Translations under genes and position numbers: made by a program
Notes under the pieces: model-generated
What the model was told of the DNA's origin: nothing
Seen by the model: only the letters and a program-made list of their open reading frames with translations
The model's database searches: none
In this document: positions 44,030-53,156 of the stretch, piece by piece
How positions within the stretch are numbered: position 1 is the stretch's first letter
Layout of the letters: each line of letters starts with the position of its first letter
Source: Candidatus Praeruminimicrobium purgamenti
GTDB lineage: Bacteria; Elusimicrobiota; Endomicrobiia; Endomicrobiales; Endomicrobiaceae
Length of the DNA: 64,000 nucleotides
Direction: 5' to 3'
NCBI GenBank assembly: GCA_018433585.1
Contig: JAHDQW010000007.1
Coordinates: 1 to 64,000 of the forward strand

Positions 44030-44740
44030 TTGATTAAAAAAATAGTTTTTGGTTTTCTTGCGGTTTTATCGGTCAGTACGTATTCTTTTGCAAATCAGTC
44101 AAATATTACATATTTAATAGACACTCCTACATATTCCGTATTGGATTACGGCAGTTATGATTTGCAGTTCAGGGTTTTTTCAAACGGAGGAGTTCTTTCA
44201 AAGTTGAATTTCGGAATTTTTAAAACGCTTAACCTTGGCGTTGCATGGGAACTTTCCAATATTATAGGCACGGGCAACGTTGTTGTAGCCGTTCCTACTC
44301 TGCAGTTGAAGTTCAATATATACGAAGGCAGCGAAAAGATTCCGGGTTTTGCAATAGGTTATGACGGTCAGGGTTTCTTTTACGATGAACAGGAAGCGGA
44401 ATTCCGCCAAAAAGGGAAAGGCGTTTATTTTGTATTCGGCAAAGAAATATTGCTGCCTACTCTTAATTTAAACATCGGTGTCAACGTAAACGATTTTAAA
44501 GATGCCAGACTTATAGGTTTTGTCGGTTCATCCATTACGATAATAGAACATTCCCTTACCGGAATGATTGAATGCGACAATATCGGCAAAGGCGCATATA
44601 CAAGACTTAATGCAGGTTTGAGGCTGTGGATAACCGAAAACTTCGACATTGATTTTATGGTAAGAAATTTAACGTCTGACGATGAAGAAAGATACGGCTG
44701 TGAAAGAATATTAAAATTAAGCTACCAGAGCAGATTTTAA
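44030..44740 (+). CDS. Predicted outer-membrane beta-barrel protein, 236 aa
   Basis: It has a signal peptide (residues 1-22, ending YSFANQ). The mature protein is an alternating-strand sequence with many aromatics (YGSYDLQFRVF, LNLGVAWELSNIIG, FAIGYDGQGFFYD) and ends in LKLSYQSRF, with a terminal Phe as in BAM-inserted barrels. Start is TTG at 44030 behind GAGGAAGG. Family not recognised; small outer-membrane proteins of this kind often assist lipid or polysaccharide export. accA follows 9 bases later. Confidence 0.75.
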   Translation: MIKKIVFGFLAVLSVSTYSFANQSNITYLIDTPTYSVLDYGSYDLQFRVFSNGGVLSKLNFGIFKTLNLGVAWELSNIIGTGNVVVAVPTLQLKFNIYEGSEKIPGFAIGYDGQGFFYDEQEAEFRQKGKGVYFVFGKEILLPTLNLNIGVNVNDFKDARLIGFVGSSITIIEHSLTGMIECDNIGKGAYTRLNAGLRLWITENFDIDFMVRNLTSDDEERYGCERILKLSYQSRF

Positions 44741-44749
44741 GAGGTAACA

Positions 44750-45766
44750 ATGGCAGATTTTATATTAGATTTTGAAAAACCTGTTGTGGAACTTGAAAAG
44801 AAAATTTTAAGTTTAAAAGTTTCCGGCGAACACAGTAAAATTGATTTTTCCAGTGAAATTGCCGATTTGGAAGTAAAGAAAGAGAAGTTAAAGAAAGAAA
44901 TTTACGATAATTTGACGCCTTGGCAAAAAGTTTTGCTTGCAAGACATCCCAACAGACCGTATACGTTGGATTATGTTAAAATAATCTGCGAAAATTTTGT
45001 CGAACTTCACGGCGACAGAGCTTACGGAGACGATTCCGCTTTAGTTTGCGGACTGGCGACGATTGACGGAAAACCTGTCGTTGTCATAGGACACCAAAAA
45101 GGCAGATCTATACAGGAAAACATGGACAGAAATTTTGCCATGGCTCATCCTGAAGGATACAGAAAAGCTCTCAGAATAATGAGAATGGCCGAGAAATTTG
45201 ACAGGCCTATTATTACATTTATAGATACATCAGGGGCTTATCCCGGTATTGCTGCCGAAGAAAGAGGACAGGCCGAAGCAATTGCGAGAAATTTAAGAGA
45301 TATGTCTGTTTTGGAAGTTCCTGTAATAAGCATAGTTATCGGCGAAGGCGGTTCCGGAGGAGCGTTGGGAATCGGAATCGGCAATAAAGTTGCAATGCTT
45401 GAAAATTCATATTATTCGGTAATTTCTCCGGAAGGTTGCGCGGCAATTCTTTTCAGAGACGCTTCAAAAGCGCAGGAAGCTACCGAAGCTTTAAAAATTA
45501 CGGCTAAAGATTTGTTCAAAAGCAAAGTAATTGACGAAATAATAAATGAACCTTTGGGCGGCGCCCACATGGACCCGGTTGAAACGGCTATGAATATTAA
45601 GCAAACCATAAGCAAATACTTGGTTTTGTATTCAAAAATGACAAAGCAGCAGATAGTTGAAGACAGATATAAAAAAATAAGAGCCATGGGTATATTTGAA
45701 GAAACGGTTGTAAAGCAGGCTCAAAAAAATAAAGCGACAAAAGAAGCAAAAAATAAAAAGAAGTAA
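44750..45766 (+). CDS. accA: Acetyl-CoA carboxylase carboxyltransferase, alpha subunit
   Basis: Transfers the carboxyl group from biotin to acetyl-CoA, starting fatty acid synthesis, in a complex with AccD. It has the N-terminal coiled region ending in [16 protein letters not shown], and the crotonase-type core with [15 protein letters not shown] and [11 protein letters not shown]. The tail beyond residue 315 is a lysine-rich extension ([13 protein letters not shown]). Ribosome site AGAGGT precedes the ATG. accD and accBC are not in the window. Confidence 0.96.
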   Translation: MADFILDFEKPVVELEKKILSLKVSGEHSKIDFSSEIADLEVKKEKLKKEIYDNLTPWQKVLLARHPNRPYTLDYVKIICENFVELHGDRAYGDDSALVCGLATIDGKPVVVIGHQKGRSIQENMDRNFAMAHPEGYRKALRIMRMAEKFDRPIITFIDTSGAYPGIAAEERGQAEAIARNLRDMSVLEVPVISIVIGEGGSGGALGIGIGNKVAMLENSYYSVISPEGCAAILFRDASKAQEATEALKITAKDLFKSKVIDEIINEPLGGAHMDPVETAMNIKQTISKYLVLYSKMTKQQIVEDRYKKIRAMGIFEETVVKQAQKNKATKEAKNKKK

Positions 45767-45786
45767 GAAATTTAGGAGGAAGGAAA

Positions 45787-46776
45787 ATGGCATTAGTTCC
45801 AATGAAGCAGATTTTGGAAGAAGCAAGAAAGAAAGGGTATGGCGTAGGCGCATACAATGTAAATAATATGGAGCAGGTTCAGGCAATTATGGCAGCCGCT
45901 AAAGAGACGCAGTCTCCTGTTATTATCCAGGCAAGCAGAGGCGCTTTGAAATATTCAAATTTCACGTATCTTAAACACATAATGTTTGCTGCTGTTGAAG
46001 AAAATCCTGAAATTCCTGTAGCAGTTCATTTGGACCACGGAAATTCTTTGAAGACCGCACAGGAAGCAATATCTCTCGGTTTTTCATCCGTTATGATAGA
46101 CGGTTCGTTAATGGAAGACGGCAAAACTCCTTCAGACTATGCATATAACGTAGCAGTAACGAAATCAGTTGTAGAATATGCCCACAAATACGGAGTTACG
46201 GTTGAAGCCGAAATCGGAAGACTCGGCGGAATCGAAGACGGAGTAGGTTCAGGATCAATACATTTGACCGATCCTAAAGAAGCAAAAAAATTCGTTGATG
46301 AAACCGGTGTTGACGCTTTGGCAATAGCAATAGGAACTTCACACGGCGCATATAAATTCAAAGGTTCAAAAGAACTTGCTTTTGACGTTTTGAAAGAAGT
46401 AAGAGCTCTTATTGACATTCCTATAGTTCTTCACGGAGCATCATCTGTTCCTCAGGAACTTATTGACGCAGTCAATAAATACGGCGGAAAAATGCCTGGC
46501 GCAACCGGAGTTCCTATGGAAAGTCTTAAAAAAGCAATTCAGCTCGGCGTATCAAAAATCAATGTTGATACTGACGGAAGACTTGCAATAACCGCAGCAA
46601 TAAGAAAAGTTTTTGCTGAAACTCCTGAAAAATTTGACCCTAGAGATTATTTAGGCCCTGCAAGAGAAGCATTGAAAGGCGTTATTGCCGGAAAAATGAG
46701 AGATTTCGGAACAAACGGACACGTAGGTGATTATGCTCCGATTTCTTTGGAAGAAATGAAAAAGTTTTATAAATAG
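45787..46776 (+). CDS. fba: Class II fructose-bisphosphate aldolase
   Basis: Cleaves fructose-1,6-bisphosphate (or related ketose bisphosphates) using Zn2+. Visible motifs are GVGAYNVNN, the Zn-His motif HLDHGNS, EAEIGRLGG, TSHGAYKF and the phosphate/Zn loop HGASSVP. Length 329 fits the class IIB group. Very strong ribosome site AGGAGGAAGG. It is one of the few genes here that end in TAG. A strong promoter for the next gene begins four bases after its stop. Confidence 0.96.
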   Translation: MALVPMKQILEEARKKGYGVGAYNVNNMEQVQAIMAAAKETQSPVIIQASRGALKYSNFTYLKHIMFAAVEENPEIPVAVHLDHGNSLKTAQEAISLGFSSVMIDGSLMEDGKTPSDYAYNVAVTKSVVEYAHKYGVTVEAEIGRLGGIEDGVGSGSIHLTDPKEAKKFVDETGVDALAIAIGTSHGAYKFKGSKELAFDVLKEVRALIDIPIVLHGASSVPQELIDAVNKYGGKMPGATGVPMESLKKAIQLGVSKINVDTDGRLAITAAIRKVFAETPEKFDPRDYLGPAREALKGVIAGKMRDFGTNGHVGDYAPISLEEMKKFYK

Positions 46777-46779
46777 CTG

Positions 46780-46808
46780 TTGACAATAAAACTAATGTCT
46801 GTTATAAT
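46780..46808 (+). promoter_or_regulatory. Consensus promoter of the 96-aa membrane protein gene
   Basis: TTGACA (46780-46785), 17-base spacer, TATAAT (46803-46808): a full consensus. The short leader that follows contains TTTACTT/AAGTAAA (46836-46857), a 7-bp hairpin, ahead of GGGGG (46866-46870). Confidence 0.88.
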
Positions 46809-46880
46809 TTGTACAATATTTAGATAAGATAGAAGTTTACTTAATTTTTGAAGTAAAATAACAAAGGGGGATTTAGTATT

Positions 46881-47171
46881 ATGGCAAATTATGAATTAAA
46901 GGGCGTATGCGTAGTTTCTTTGTTTAAGAACTTCCCAATAGTATTTGCATTGTTGGGAGCAATTATCGGAATATTTACATTTTTCATTTTCCCAACCGAA
47001 TTGGCAGGAAATCTTGGCTTCGGCGCAAGAATTCTCTCTTGGTTGATTTTTATCGTTCTATACACTGCGATTATGTCAGTAGGTATAGTAGCTGTTGCAT
47101 GGATTTACAATTTTGTAGTTGCAAAAATCGGCAAAGGCGCAGTTGTAAAATTAGAACAGACTGTAGAATAA
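46881..47171 (+). CDS. Small two-helix membrane protein (DUF3566-like), 96 aa
   Basis: It has a short N-terminal stretch (MANYELKGVCVVSLFKNF). Two hydrophobic segments follow (about residues 19-40 and 52-80), with a C-terminal amphipathic part that contains NFVVAKIGKGAVVKLEQ. The VAKIGG-like end and layout resemble DUF3566 membrane proteins, but this is by eye. It has its own consensus promoter and terminator, so it is monocistronic and likely abundant. Function unknown. Confidence 0.8.
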   Translation: MANYELKGVCVVSLFKNFPIVFALLGAIIGIFTFFIFPTELAGNLGFGARILSWLIFIVLYTAIMSVGIVAVAWIYNFVVAKIGKGAVVKLEQTVE

Positions 47172-47179
47172 TTTTAAAC

Positions 47180-47226
47180 ACCGGTTTATTGGGGTTTTTA
47201 ACATCTCAATAAACCGGTATTTCTTT
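47180..47226 (+). terminator. Terminator after the 96-aa gene
   Basis: A perfect 12-bp stem, ACCGGTTTATTG (47180-47191) with CAATAAACCGGT (47207-47218), and a T-rich tail. It isolates the small membrane gene from the kinase operon. Confidence 0.85.
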
Positions 47227-47242
47227 TCTCGAAGGGTATTTA

Positions 47243-48670
47243 ATGAATCTGAGATTTAAGCTTACCCTATATATTTCATTTCTTTTATTACTTGTTATTA
47301 TTGGCGTTTCATATAACATTTTTATAGCCCAAAAAAAATTTTTAACGCAGCAGCTTTCGGAAAACAGAGAAAAAACTTTTAAAAGTTTTGTTTTTATGTG
47401 CAATGAAGCTGCAAAAGTTAAAGATGAACTTCAGGTTTACAATGCCGTATCTTTGGTTGTAAGCATACACAAACCTTCTGTGGCTTATGCGGGTTATGTT
47501 AATTCCAATAACATATCGTCGTATGTTTCAAGAGACAATAACAAAAATATCGATTCGGAATTTAAAAGAAGAATAAAACAATCTTCCATAGATTTTTCCG
47601 AAAAATACACTTCTTTAAGCGGAGAAAAAATTTGTGAGACGGTTGCCCCGTTGTTTGTTAACGGCGTCAATGAAGGTACTTTTATAGTCGGATTTTCGCA
47701 GGATGAAATGCAAAATCAGATTAATAAGGGTATTTCCACAATGACCCACCAGATAAAAGTCGTTGCCACAGTGGCAATGCTGCTCGGAATTCTTCTTGCA
47801 AATTTTCTCGGCTATACTTTTGCAAAACCTCTGAAATTACTGACGGATGCATCTGAACAGATAGCAAACGGGAATTTGGATATAGAAGTTAAACTTGTAA
47901 AAAGAAAAGATGAAATAGGCAAGCTTTCAATGACTTTCAGCAATATGGCAAAACAGATTAAGGAACTTGATTCGATGAAGGACAGCTTTGTTTCCAGCGT
48001 GTCTCACGAATTAAGATCTCCCCTTTCGGCGATTGACGGATACTGCGATCTTCTTATAGACGGAGTCCAGAAAAATTTTTCAAAAGAGCAGCAGTTGAAA
48101 GGACTTCAGATAATTAAGCAGGCAACGATAAGACTGACAAATTTCATTAACAACATTCTTGATTTGGCTAAAATAAAAGCAAATAAGCTTGAAATTAAAA
48201 AAACAAAAACGGATATGCAGTCTCTGGTTATCGAAATAGTTTCTCTGTTTCAACCTCTGGCAATACAACAGCATAAAACGATAGATTATGTGCTGACGGA
48301 TAAAATTCCTTTGATAGAAGTTGATGCCGAGAAAATAAAACAAGTCATAACAAATCTCGTAAGCAATGCCATGAAATTCACAAAAGAAAACGGAAGGATA
48401 ACGGTTAAAATTATGCCGACTTCTCCCGGGTACGGAGACGGATATATCGAAGTTTTTGTACAGGATGACGGCATAGGCATACCTAAACATCAGGTTGACT
48501 TGGTTTTTGAAAAATTTTATCAGGTGCAGGACGGTGAATTTAAAAGACCTAAAGGAACGGGTCTGGGATTGACGATAGTTTTTGAAATGATAAAACTTCA
48601 TAAAGGTTATGTCTGGGCGGAAAGCGATTTGGGTAAAGGAACGACGTTTAAATTTGTTTTACCGAAATAA
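47243..48670 (+). CDS. Membrane sensor histidine kinase
   Basis: A two-component kinase. TM1 is residues 8-28, then a periplasmic sensor of about 140 residues, TM2 about 173-191, and a HAMP domain. A HisKA domain with the phospho-accepting His255 in VSHELRSPLSAI follows. The HATPase domain has the N box NLVSNAMKFT near 371, G1 DDGIGIP near 409 and G2 GTGLGLTI near 438. Two response-regulator genes follow with 12- and 22-base gaps and are its likely partners. The signal is unknown. Confidence 0.95.
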   Translation: MNLRFKLTLYISFLLLLVIIGVSYNIFIAQKKFLTQQLSENREKTFKSFVFMCNEAAKVKDELQVYNAVSLVVSIHKPSVAYAGYVNSNNISSYVSRDNNKNIDSEFKRRIKQSSIDFSEKYTSLSGEKICETVAPLFVNGVNEGTFIVGFSQDEMQNQINKGISTMTHQIKVVATVAMLLGILLANFLGYTFAKPLKLLTDASEQIANGNLDIEVKLVKRKDEIGKLSMTFSNMAKQIKELDSMKDSFVSSVSHELRSPLSAIDGYCDLLIDGVQKNFSKEQQLKGLQIIKQATIRLTNFINNILDLAKIKANKLEIKKTKTDMQSLVIEIVSLFQPLAIQQHKTIDYVLTDKIPLIEVDAEKIKQVITNLVSNAMKFTKENGRITVKIMPTSPGYGDGYIEVFVQDDGIGIPKHQVDLVFEKFYQVQDGEFKRPKGTGLGLTIVFEMIKLHKGYVWAESDLGKGTTFKFVLPK

Positions 48671-48682
48671 GGAACTAAACGA

Positions 48683-49618
48683 ATGGTTTTTAAAATACTT
48701 GTGATTGACGACGAACCTCTCCTGAGAGAAATGCTGCGCGATATCTTTACAATTGCCGGGTATAACGTTGTAACGGCTGAAAACGGAAAAGAAGGCTTGG
48801 AAAAAGTGTATTCCGAACTTCCGGATTTCGTTATATTGGACGGTTCAATGCCTGTTATGGACGGGTTTGAGGTGTTAACGATATTAAGGAAAGATCCTAA
48901 GTTTTTAAACCTGCCTGTAATGATGTTTTCCGCTTTGTCCGGCGAAACGGAACAAATAAAAGGTCTGAGTCTCGGAGCCGACGATTATATAACAAAGCCT
49001 TTTAAAACCTCTGTTCTTTTAACGAAGGTAAGAAATATTCTTGAAAGAAAAAAACAAAGCCTCGACGTAAATCCGCTGACGGCTTTGCCTGGTAATTTGT
49101 CGATACAGCATGATGTTGAAAAAAGAATCGCCGACAAATTATTTTTTTCCCTGATGTATATAGATTTGTCTAATTTTAAAAGTTTTAACGATAAATACGG
49201 TTTTTACAGAGGAGACGAAGTAATAAAATTTACCGCCGATCTGCTTCAGGAATCAATAAAAAAATTCGGCGTAACTTCGGATTTTCTCGGTCATATAGGC
49301 GGCGATGATTTCGTAATAATATCGGATATGGACAACAGCATAAGCATAGCCGAAAACGTCATAAAAATGTTTGATGAGGGAATAAGAAAATTTTATGACA
49401 AAGAAGATTTTGAAAAAGGATATATAGTTTCGATTGACAGAGACGACAATGTAAAACAATTCCCGATAATAACCGTTTCGATAAGCATTATTACGACTAA
49501 CATCGCTCATATATCCCATTTTGCGGAAATATCAAAAAGAGCTTCCGAATTAAAAAAACTTGCTAAAAAGAATCCCCGCAGTTCTTATGTTTTTGAGAGA
49601 AGAAAATACAGCAGATAA
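48683..49618 (+). CDS. Response regulator with GGDEF-like domain (GGDDF)
   Basis: The receiver domain (residues 1-122) has the acidic pair DD at 9-10, phospho-acceptor Asp53 in ILDGSMP and Lys in ITKPF. The C-terminal domain resembles GGDEF: MYIDLSNFKSFNDKYGF, then GGDDF at residues 206-210. The I-site RxxD four to five residues before is not conserved (VTSD). GGDDF still allows cyclase activity in principle, but this form may only bind nucleotide or signal by contact. It is between a kinase and an OmpR-type regulator. Confidence 0.92.
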   Translation: MVFKILVIDDEPLLREMLRDIFTIAGYNVVTAENGKEGLEKVYSELPDFVILDGSMPVMDGFEVLTILRKDPKFLNLPVMMFSALSGETEQIKGLSLGADDYITKPFKTSVLLTKVRNILERKKQSLDVNPLTALPGNLSIQHDVEKRIADKLFFSLMYIDLSNFKSFNDKYGFYRGDEVIKFTADLLQESIKKFGVTSDFLGHIGGDDFVIISDMDNSISIAENVIKMFDEGIRKFYDKEDFEKGYIVSIDRDDNVKQFPIITVSISIITTNIAHISHFAEISKRASELKKLAKKNPRSSYVFERRKYSR

Positions 49619-49640
49619 ATCTGCTTATTAAGAGGAGATA

Positions 49641-50342
49641 ATGATTGAGAATAAAATAATAATCGTTGATGACGAGGAAAATATAAGAGAATTGGTGGCT
49701 GATTTGCTTGAAGCCGAAAAATTCAGAGTCATCAAATGTTCAAATACCGACGAAGGGTATAAAAGAATTTTAAAATCAAAACCTGATTTGGCTATTTTGG
49801 ATGTCAAAATGCCGCAAATAGGAGGAATAGAACTGTGCAGATTATTAAGGGAAAATCCTGAAACAAAAAACATTCCCGTAATAATGCTGACGGTAGAATC
49901 TACGGAAACGGATAAAGTGATTGGTCTTGGAGTCGGTGCGGATGACTATATGACAAAGCCTTTCAGCAATAAAGAACTTGTTGCAAGAGTAAGAGCTTTG
50001 CTCAGAAGAGTAAGCAGAACGGAAACGAACAACAACGTTATTGAAGCTGACGGTCTTGAAATGAATCTTGAAGCAAGAACGGTTTCTATAAATTCGGAAG
50101 AAATAAAGCTGAGACCCAAAGAATTTGACCTGCTTCATATGTTTTTGCTTAAGCAGAATGTCGTTCTTACAAGAGATTTTATACTTGAAAACGTTTTTGA
50201 ATATAATGTTGCCGTTACTACAAGGACGATAGATACCCATATTAAAAATTTGAGAAAAGCTCTCGGCTCATGGGGAGACAAAATAGTAACGATTTTTGGA
50301 AGAGGGTTTAAATTTGTGCCTGACATAAAGAAAAAAAAGTAA
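49641..50342 (+). CDS. OmpR/PhoB-family response regulator
   Basis: A transcription factor of the two-component operon. The receiver domain holds DD at 10-11, Asp54 in ILDVKMP and Lys in MTKPF. The winged helix at residues about 135-230 has LRPKEFDLLHMF and TRTIDTHIKNLRKAL. Length 233 is usual. Its target may include the PorV-TPR genes that follow, 43 bases downstream. Confidence 0.95.
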   Translation: MIENKIIIVDDEENIRELVADLLEAEKFRVIKCSNTDEGYKRILKSKPDLAILDVKMPQIGGIELCRLLRENPETKNIPVIMLTVESTETDKVIGLGVGADDYMTKPFSNKELVARVRALLRRVSRTETNNNVIEADGLEMNLEARTVSINSEEIKLRPKEFDLLHMFLLKQNVVLTRDFILENVFEYNVAVTTRTIDTHIKNLRKALGSWGDKIVTIFGRGFKFVPDIKKKK

Positions 50343-50385
50343 AAGTTTTGTATAATCTTGTTGAATATAAAAAAAGGATATCAAA

Positions 50386-52518
50386 ATGCCGTTGAGAAAA
50401 ATATTAATAGCCGTTCTGCTTTTGAACGTTGTTTGTTATTCAAAGACATATGCAACCGGTAAAATCTATTCTTTAAATCCTGATCCTGTTTCTTCGGCCA
50501 TGGCTGATTCCGGAGTTGCATTGCCTTCAAATTTTATAACTGGAGCAATTGTCAATCCGGCTTCTACGGTAGGCATATACAGAACAGTTGCGTCTTTAAG
50601 CACATCAAACATAACAGGCGACATTCAATATAATTACGGCGGTATCGGCTTTTTAACTTCAATAGGTGTTTTCGGCGCTTCCGTGATGTATGTCGATTAC
50701 AATATAGATCAATACTATGATAACGAAGGGAATATAGAAAATTTAGGGCAGACTTACGACGTTGCGGCAGTTTTAACTTATGCCCTGCCTATAAAAAAGT
50801 ATCTTCCGGTTTTTATGGATTACGGAGGATTCGGAGCAAACTTAAAAATAATGAGAAGTTCTCTTGCGGATTATATAGCCGAGTCTATTGCGGTTGATTT
50901 CGGAGGAGTTCTTTCCATTCCTAAAGTTAAAAACGTCAGTTTCGGTTTTGCTTTCAAAAACATAGGCTCTTCCGAGAAATTTGTTAAAAGAAGTTCCGAG
51001 CTTCCGCAGACGGTAGCCGTGGGTCTTGGATATTCAAACGATAATTTTTATAAGTTAAAAATTGCTGTTGATTTTAACGATCAAAAGAATTATGAAGATT
51101 ATACTTCCGTAGGTATATCAATAAGTCCGGTATATTTTTTGGCTTTGAGAGCAGGTCTTAAAATGGGCGGAGAATCACTGCTTAACAATGCAAGAATGGG
51201 CGTAGGTTTGGAGTTTCAGGGCGTAAATTTTGATTACTCCTTTATTCCTACTTCGGATTTAAACGCTACCCATAATTTTAATTTGAGTTTTGCTTTCGGA
51301 CAGTTTTCTGACCAAAAGAAAGCTTATGAGTATTATTTGGAAAACCATTTCAGAGAAGCGGAAGCAAATTTTTACGCAAAAGATTTTATAAAGGCAAGAG
51401 AACAGTTTGACGATATTTTGTCAGTTTATCCCGATCATAAACCTTCCCAGGAATATCTTAAGAAAACAGTCGAAGAACTTGAAAAAATTGATGAGTATCA
51501 TTTGGATATTGTAAATAAATATATGGCAAAAGCAGCGAAATCTTTGGAAAAAAATGATGTCGTTTCTGCCGACAGATATTACAGAAAAGTTTTGGAACTT
51601 GATCCTACAAACAGAGTTGCCAAGCTCGGCATAGAGCAGTCTGAAGCTGTTACAAACAGCGTGAAAGTTCAGCAGAGCAGGGCGGAAAACAGCAAAAGGA
51701 TAGAATATTTGTGGAAAAGATATGAAAAGTTCTATAAGAAAGGAGATCTCGTAAGAGCCAGAGATTCCCTGAAATATTTGCTTGATATTGATTCCGAGAA
51801 CCAGCTCGCAAACGAAAAAATCATAAATGTTGATAATCAGCTGGCAAAGATTGCTTCCGATAAAGCCAATGAAATATACGAACAGGCGATGAAGTATTAT
51901 AATTCCGGCAAATATGAAGAAGCCATAAAATATTTTGAAGCGGTTATAGTTGCGGCTCCGCACAGACTTGATGTGCAGAATTTAATAGAAAAATCTGAAA
52001 AAAATATACAGCGTATTGCTGAAGACCAAAGATTGTCTGCTCTTGAAGCGGAACAAAATAAAGTCAGAAATCAGCTTATAGATACATTTAACGACGGTTT
52101 GAAAAATTATGAAAAAGGAAAACTTGAATCGGCTGTCGTTTATTTCCAGAAAGCAAAAGAAATAGCTGAAAAATATGAATTTACGGAATATTATAAAAAT
52201 GCCCAGAACTACATATCTAAAATCAGTTATAATTTGTCTGAAAATTATTACAAGAAAGGTTTTGAGGCTTACAGAAACAACGATTTTGAACTCGCCGCAC
52301 AATCATATAAAAAATCTTTGGAATATAATCCCGGGAATACTTCCGCTTCTTTTGAACTTGAAAGGGTTGTCGATAAAGTTTCACAGAGTTTTTATGAAAG
52401 AGGAATGGCCGCTTACAGTAAAAATGAAATGGATAAGGCGAGAGAATATCTGAGGATGTCGTTGTACTACAAACCCGGCAAGATTGAAGCGCAGCGCGCA
52501 TTGGAAAGGATAAGATGA
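50386..52518 (+). CDS. PorV/UPF0164-type outer-membrane protein fused to TPR repeats
   Basis: It has a signal peptide (residues 1-24, ending TYATG). Residues about 30-310 form a PorV/PorQ-like beta-barrel, recognisable by SAMADSGVALPSN near the N terminus and strand pairs such as FGFAFKNIGSS. From about residue 315 to the end (710) there is a run of TPR helices with phrases like YYNSGKYEEAIKYFEAVI and YRNNDFELAAQSYKKSLEYNP. PorV proteins guide secreted cargo at the outer membrane. The TPR arm should reach into the periplasm. A TATAAT box is at 50351-50356. Confidence 0.88.
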   Translation: MPLRKILIAVLLLNVVCYSKTYATGKIYSLNPDPVSSAMADSGVALPSNFITGAIVNPASTVGIYRTVASLSTSNITGDIQYNYGGIGFLTSIGVFGASVMYVDYNIDQYYDNEGNIENLGQTYDVAAVLTYALPIKKYLPVFMDYGGFGANLKIMRSSLADYIAESIAVDFGGVLSIPKVKNVSFGFAFKNIGSSEKFVKRSSELPQTVAVGLGYSNDNFYKLKIAVDFNDQKNYEDYTSVGISISPVYFLALRAGLKMGGESLLNNARMGVGLEFQGVNFDYSFIPTSDLNATHNFNLSFAFGQFSDQKKAYEYYLENHFREAEANFYAKDFIKAREQFDDILSVYPDHKPSQEYLKKTVEELEKIDEYHLDIVNKYMAKAAKSLEKNDVVSADRYYRKVLELDPTNRVAKLGIEQSEAVTNSVKVQQSRAENSKRIEYLWKRYEKFYKKGDLVRARDSLKYLLDIDSENQLANEKIINVDNQLAKIASDKANEIYEQAMKYYNSGKYEEAIKYFEAVIVAAPHRLDVQNLIEKSEKNIQRIAEDQRLSALEAEQNKVRNQLIDTFNDGLKNYEKGKLESAVVYFQKAKEIAEKYEFTEYYKNAQNYISKISYNLSENYYKKGFEAYRNNDFELAAQSYKKSLEYNPGNTSASFELERVVDKVSQSFYERGMAAYSKNEMDKAREYLRMSLYYKPGKIEAQRALERIR

Positions 52519-52934
52519 TAAAAAAAATATTTTGTATTTATATCTTTTTTATTTGCTGTGCCGCCGTTGTAAAAGCAGATATTAAAGTTTATCCTAATCC
52601 GTGGATTCCTGAGTCGGGAGTGTCGCAGAGTTCCACAGGCGATACTAAAAAACACGGCAGTCTCTATGCAGACGGATGGATAAAATTTAAAGGCGTTCAG
52701 ACTGAAACAGGAACGTTGAAAATTTATGATGTTTCGGGAAATTTAATCAAAAGCATCAGCTGGAAAGTTCCTGAAAATATTCCTTTGCCTAGTACGACTA
52801 CCGAAACAGGAGATATAGTTCACTGGGACGGAAGGGATAATAATTATAATTATGTTCCGAGCGGCGTATACATATGGATTATAAGAGAAGATAACGGTAA
52901 AAAATATAACGGCAAGGTAGTAGTTATAAGATAA
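52515..52934 (+). CDS. FlgD/T9SS-like beta-sandwich secreted protein, 139 aa
   Basis: It has a signal peptide (residues 1-21, ending VVKAD). The mature part is one Ig-like domain: KVYPNPWIPESG, then GTLKIYDVSGNLIKSI and VHWDGRDNNYNYVPSGVYIWII. This is the pattern of FlgD Ig-like domains and T9SS-type sorting domains, which normally sit at the C terminus of long proteins. Here the domain stands alone. Its ATG overlaps the stop of the PorV-TPR gene (ATGA), so the two products are coupled and may pair at the surface. Confidence 0.88.
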   Translation: MIKKIFCIYIFFICCAAVVKADIKVYPNPWIPESGVSQSSTGDTKKHGSLYADGWIKFKGVQTETGTLKIYDVSGNLIKSISWKVPENIPLPSTTTETGDIVHWDGRDNNYNYVPSGVYIWIIREDNGKKYNGKVVVIR

Positions 52935-52950
52935 AACAAGAGTCTTGAAT

Positions 52951-52980
52951 TTGACTATATTGTGTGTTTTAAGCTATAAT
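52951..52980 (+). promoter_or_regulatory. Promoter of the rpmH-rnpA-yidC operon
   Basis: TTGACT (52951-52956), 18-base spacer, TATAAT (52975-52980). It lies 37 bases before the rpmH ATG; GAGGA lies between. Confidence 0.75.
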
Positions 52981-53017
52981 TAACAGATTATTTTGCATTA
53001 GTAAAGAGGAAATTAAA

Positions 53018-53155
53018 ATGGTAAAAAGAACGTTTCAGCCAAACAAAGAAAGAAGAAAAAAGAAAATCGGCTTTATGGCAAGAATGGCAACAGCCGGCGG
53101 AAGAAAAGTGCTTAGCGCGAGAAGAAAGAAAGGAAGAGCTACTCTTTCGGCATAA
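53018..53155 (+). CDS. rpmH: Ribosomal protein bL34
   Basis: A 45-residue, very basic large-subunit protein. [28 protein letters not shown] and [17 protein letters not shown] cover almost the whole family consensus. GAGGA precedes the ATG. It heads the conserved block with rnpA, yidD, yidC, khpB and mnmE. The rnpA ATG starts one base after its stop. Confidence 0.97.
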   Translation: MVKRTFQPNKERRKKKIGFMARMATAGGRKVLSARRKKGRATLSA

Positions 53156-53156
53156 A

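Noticed and set aside
52951-53155. Possible replication origin beside rpmH
   Set aside because: rpmH-rnpA-yidC often lies near oriC, but dnaA is not upstream and I saw no cluster of DnaA boxes in the gap.
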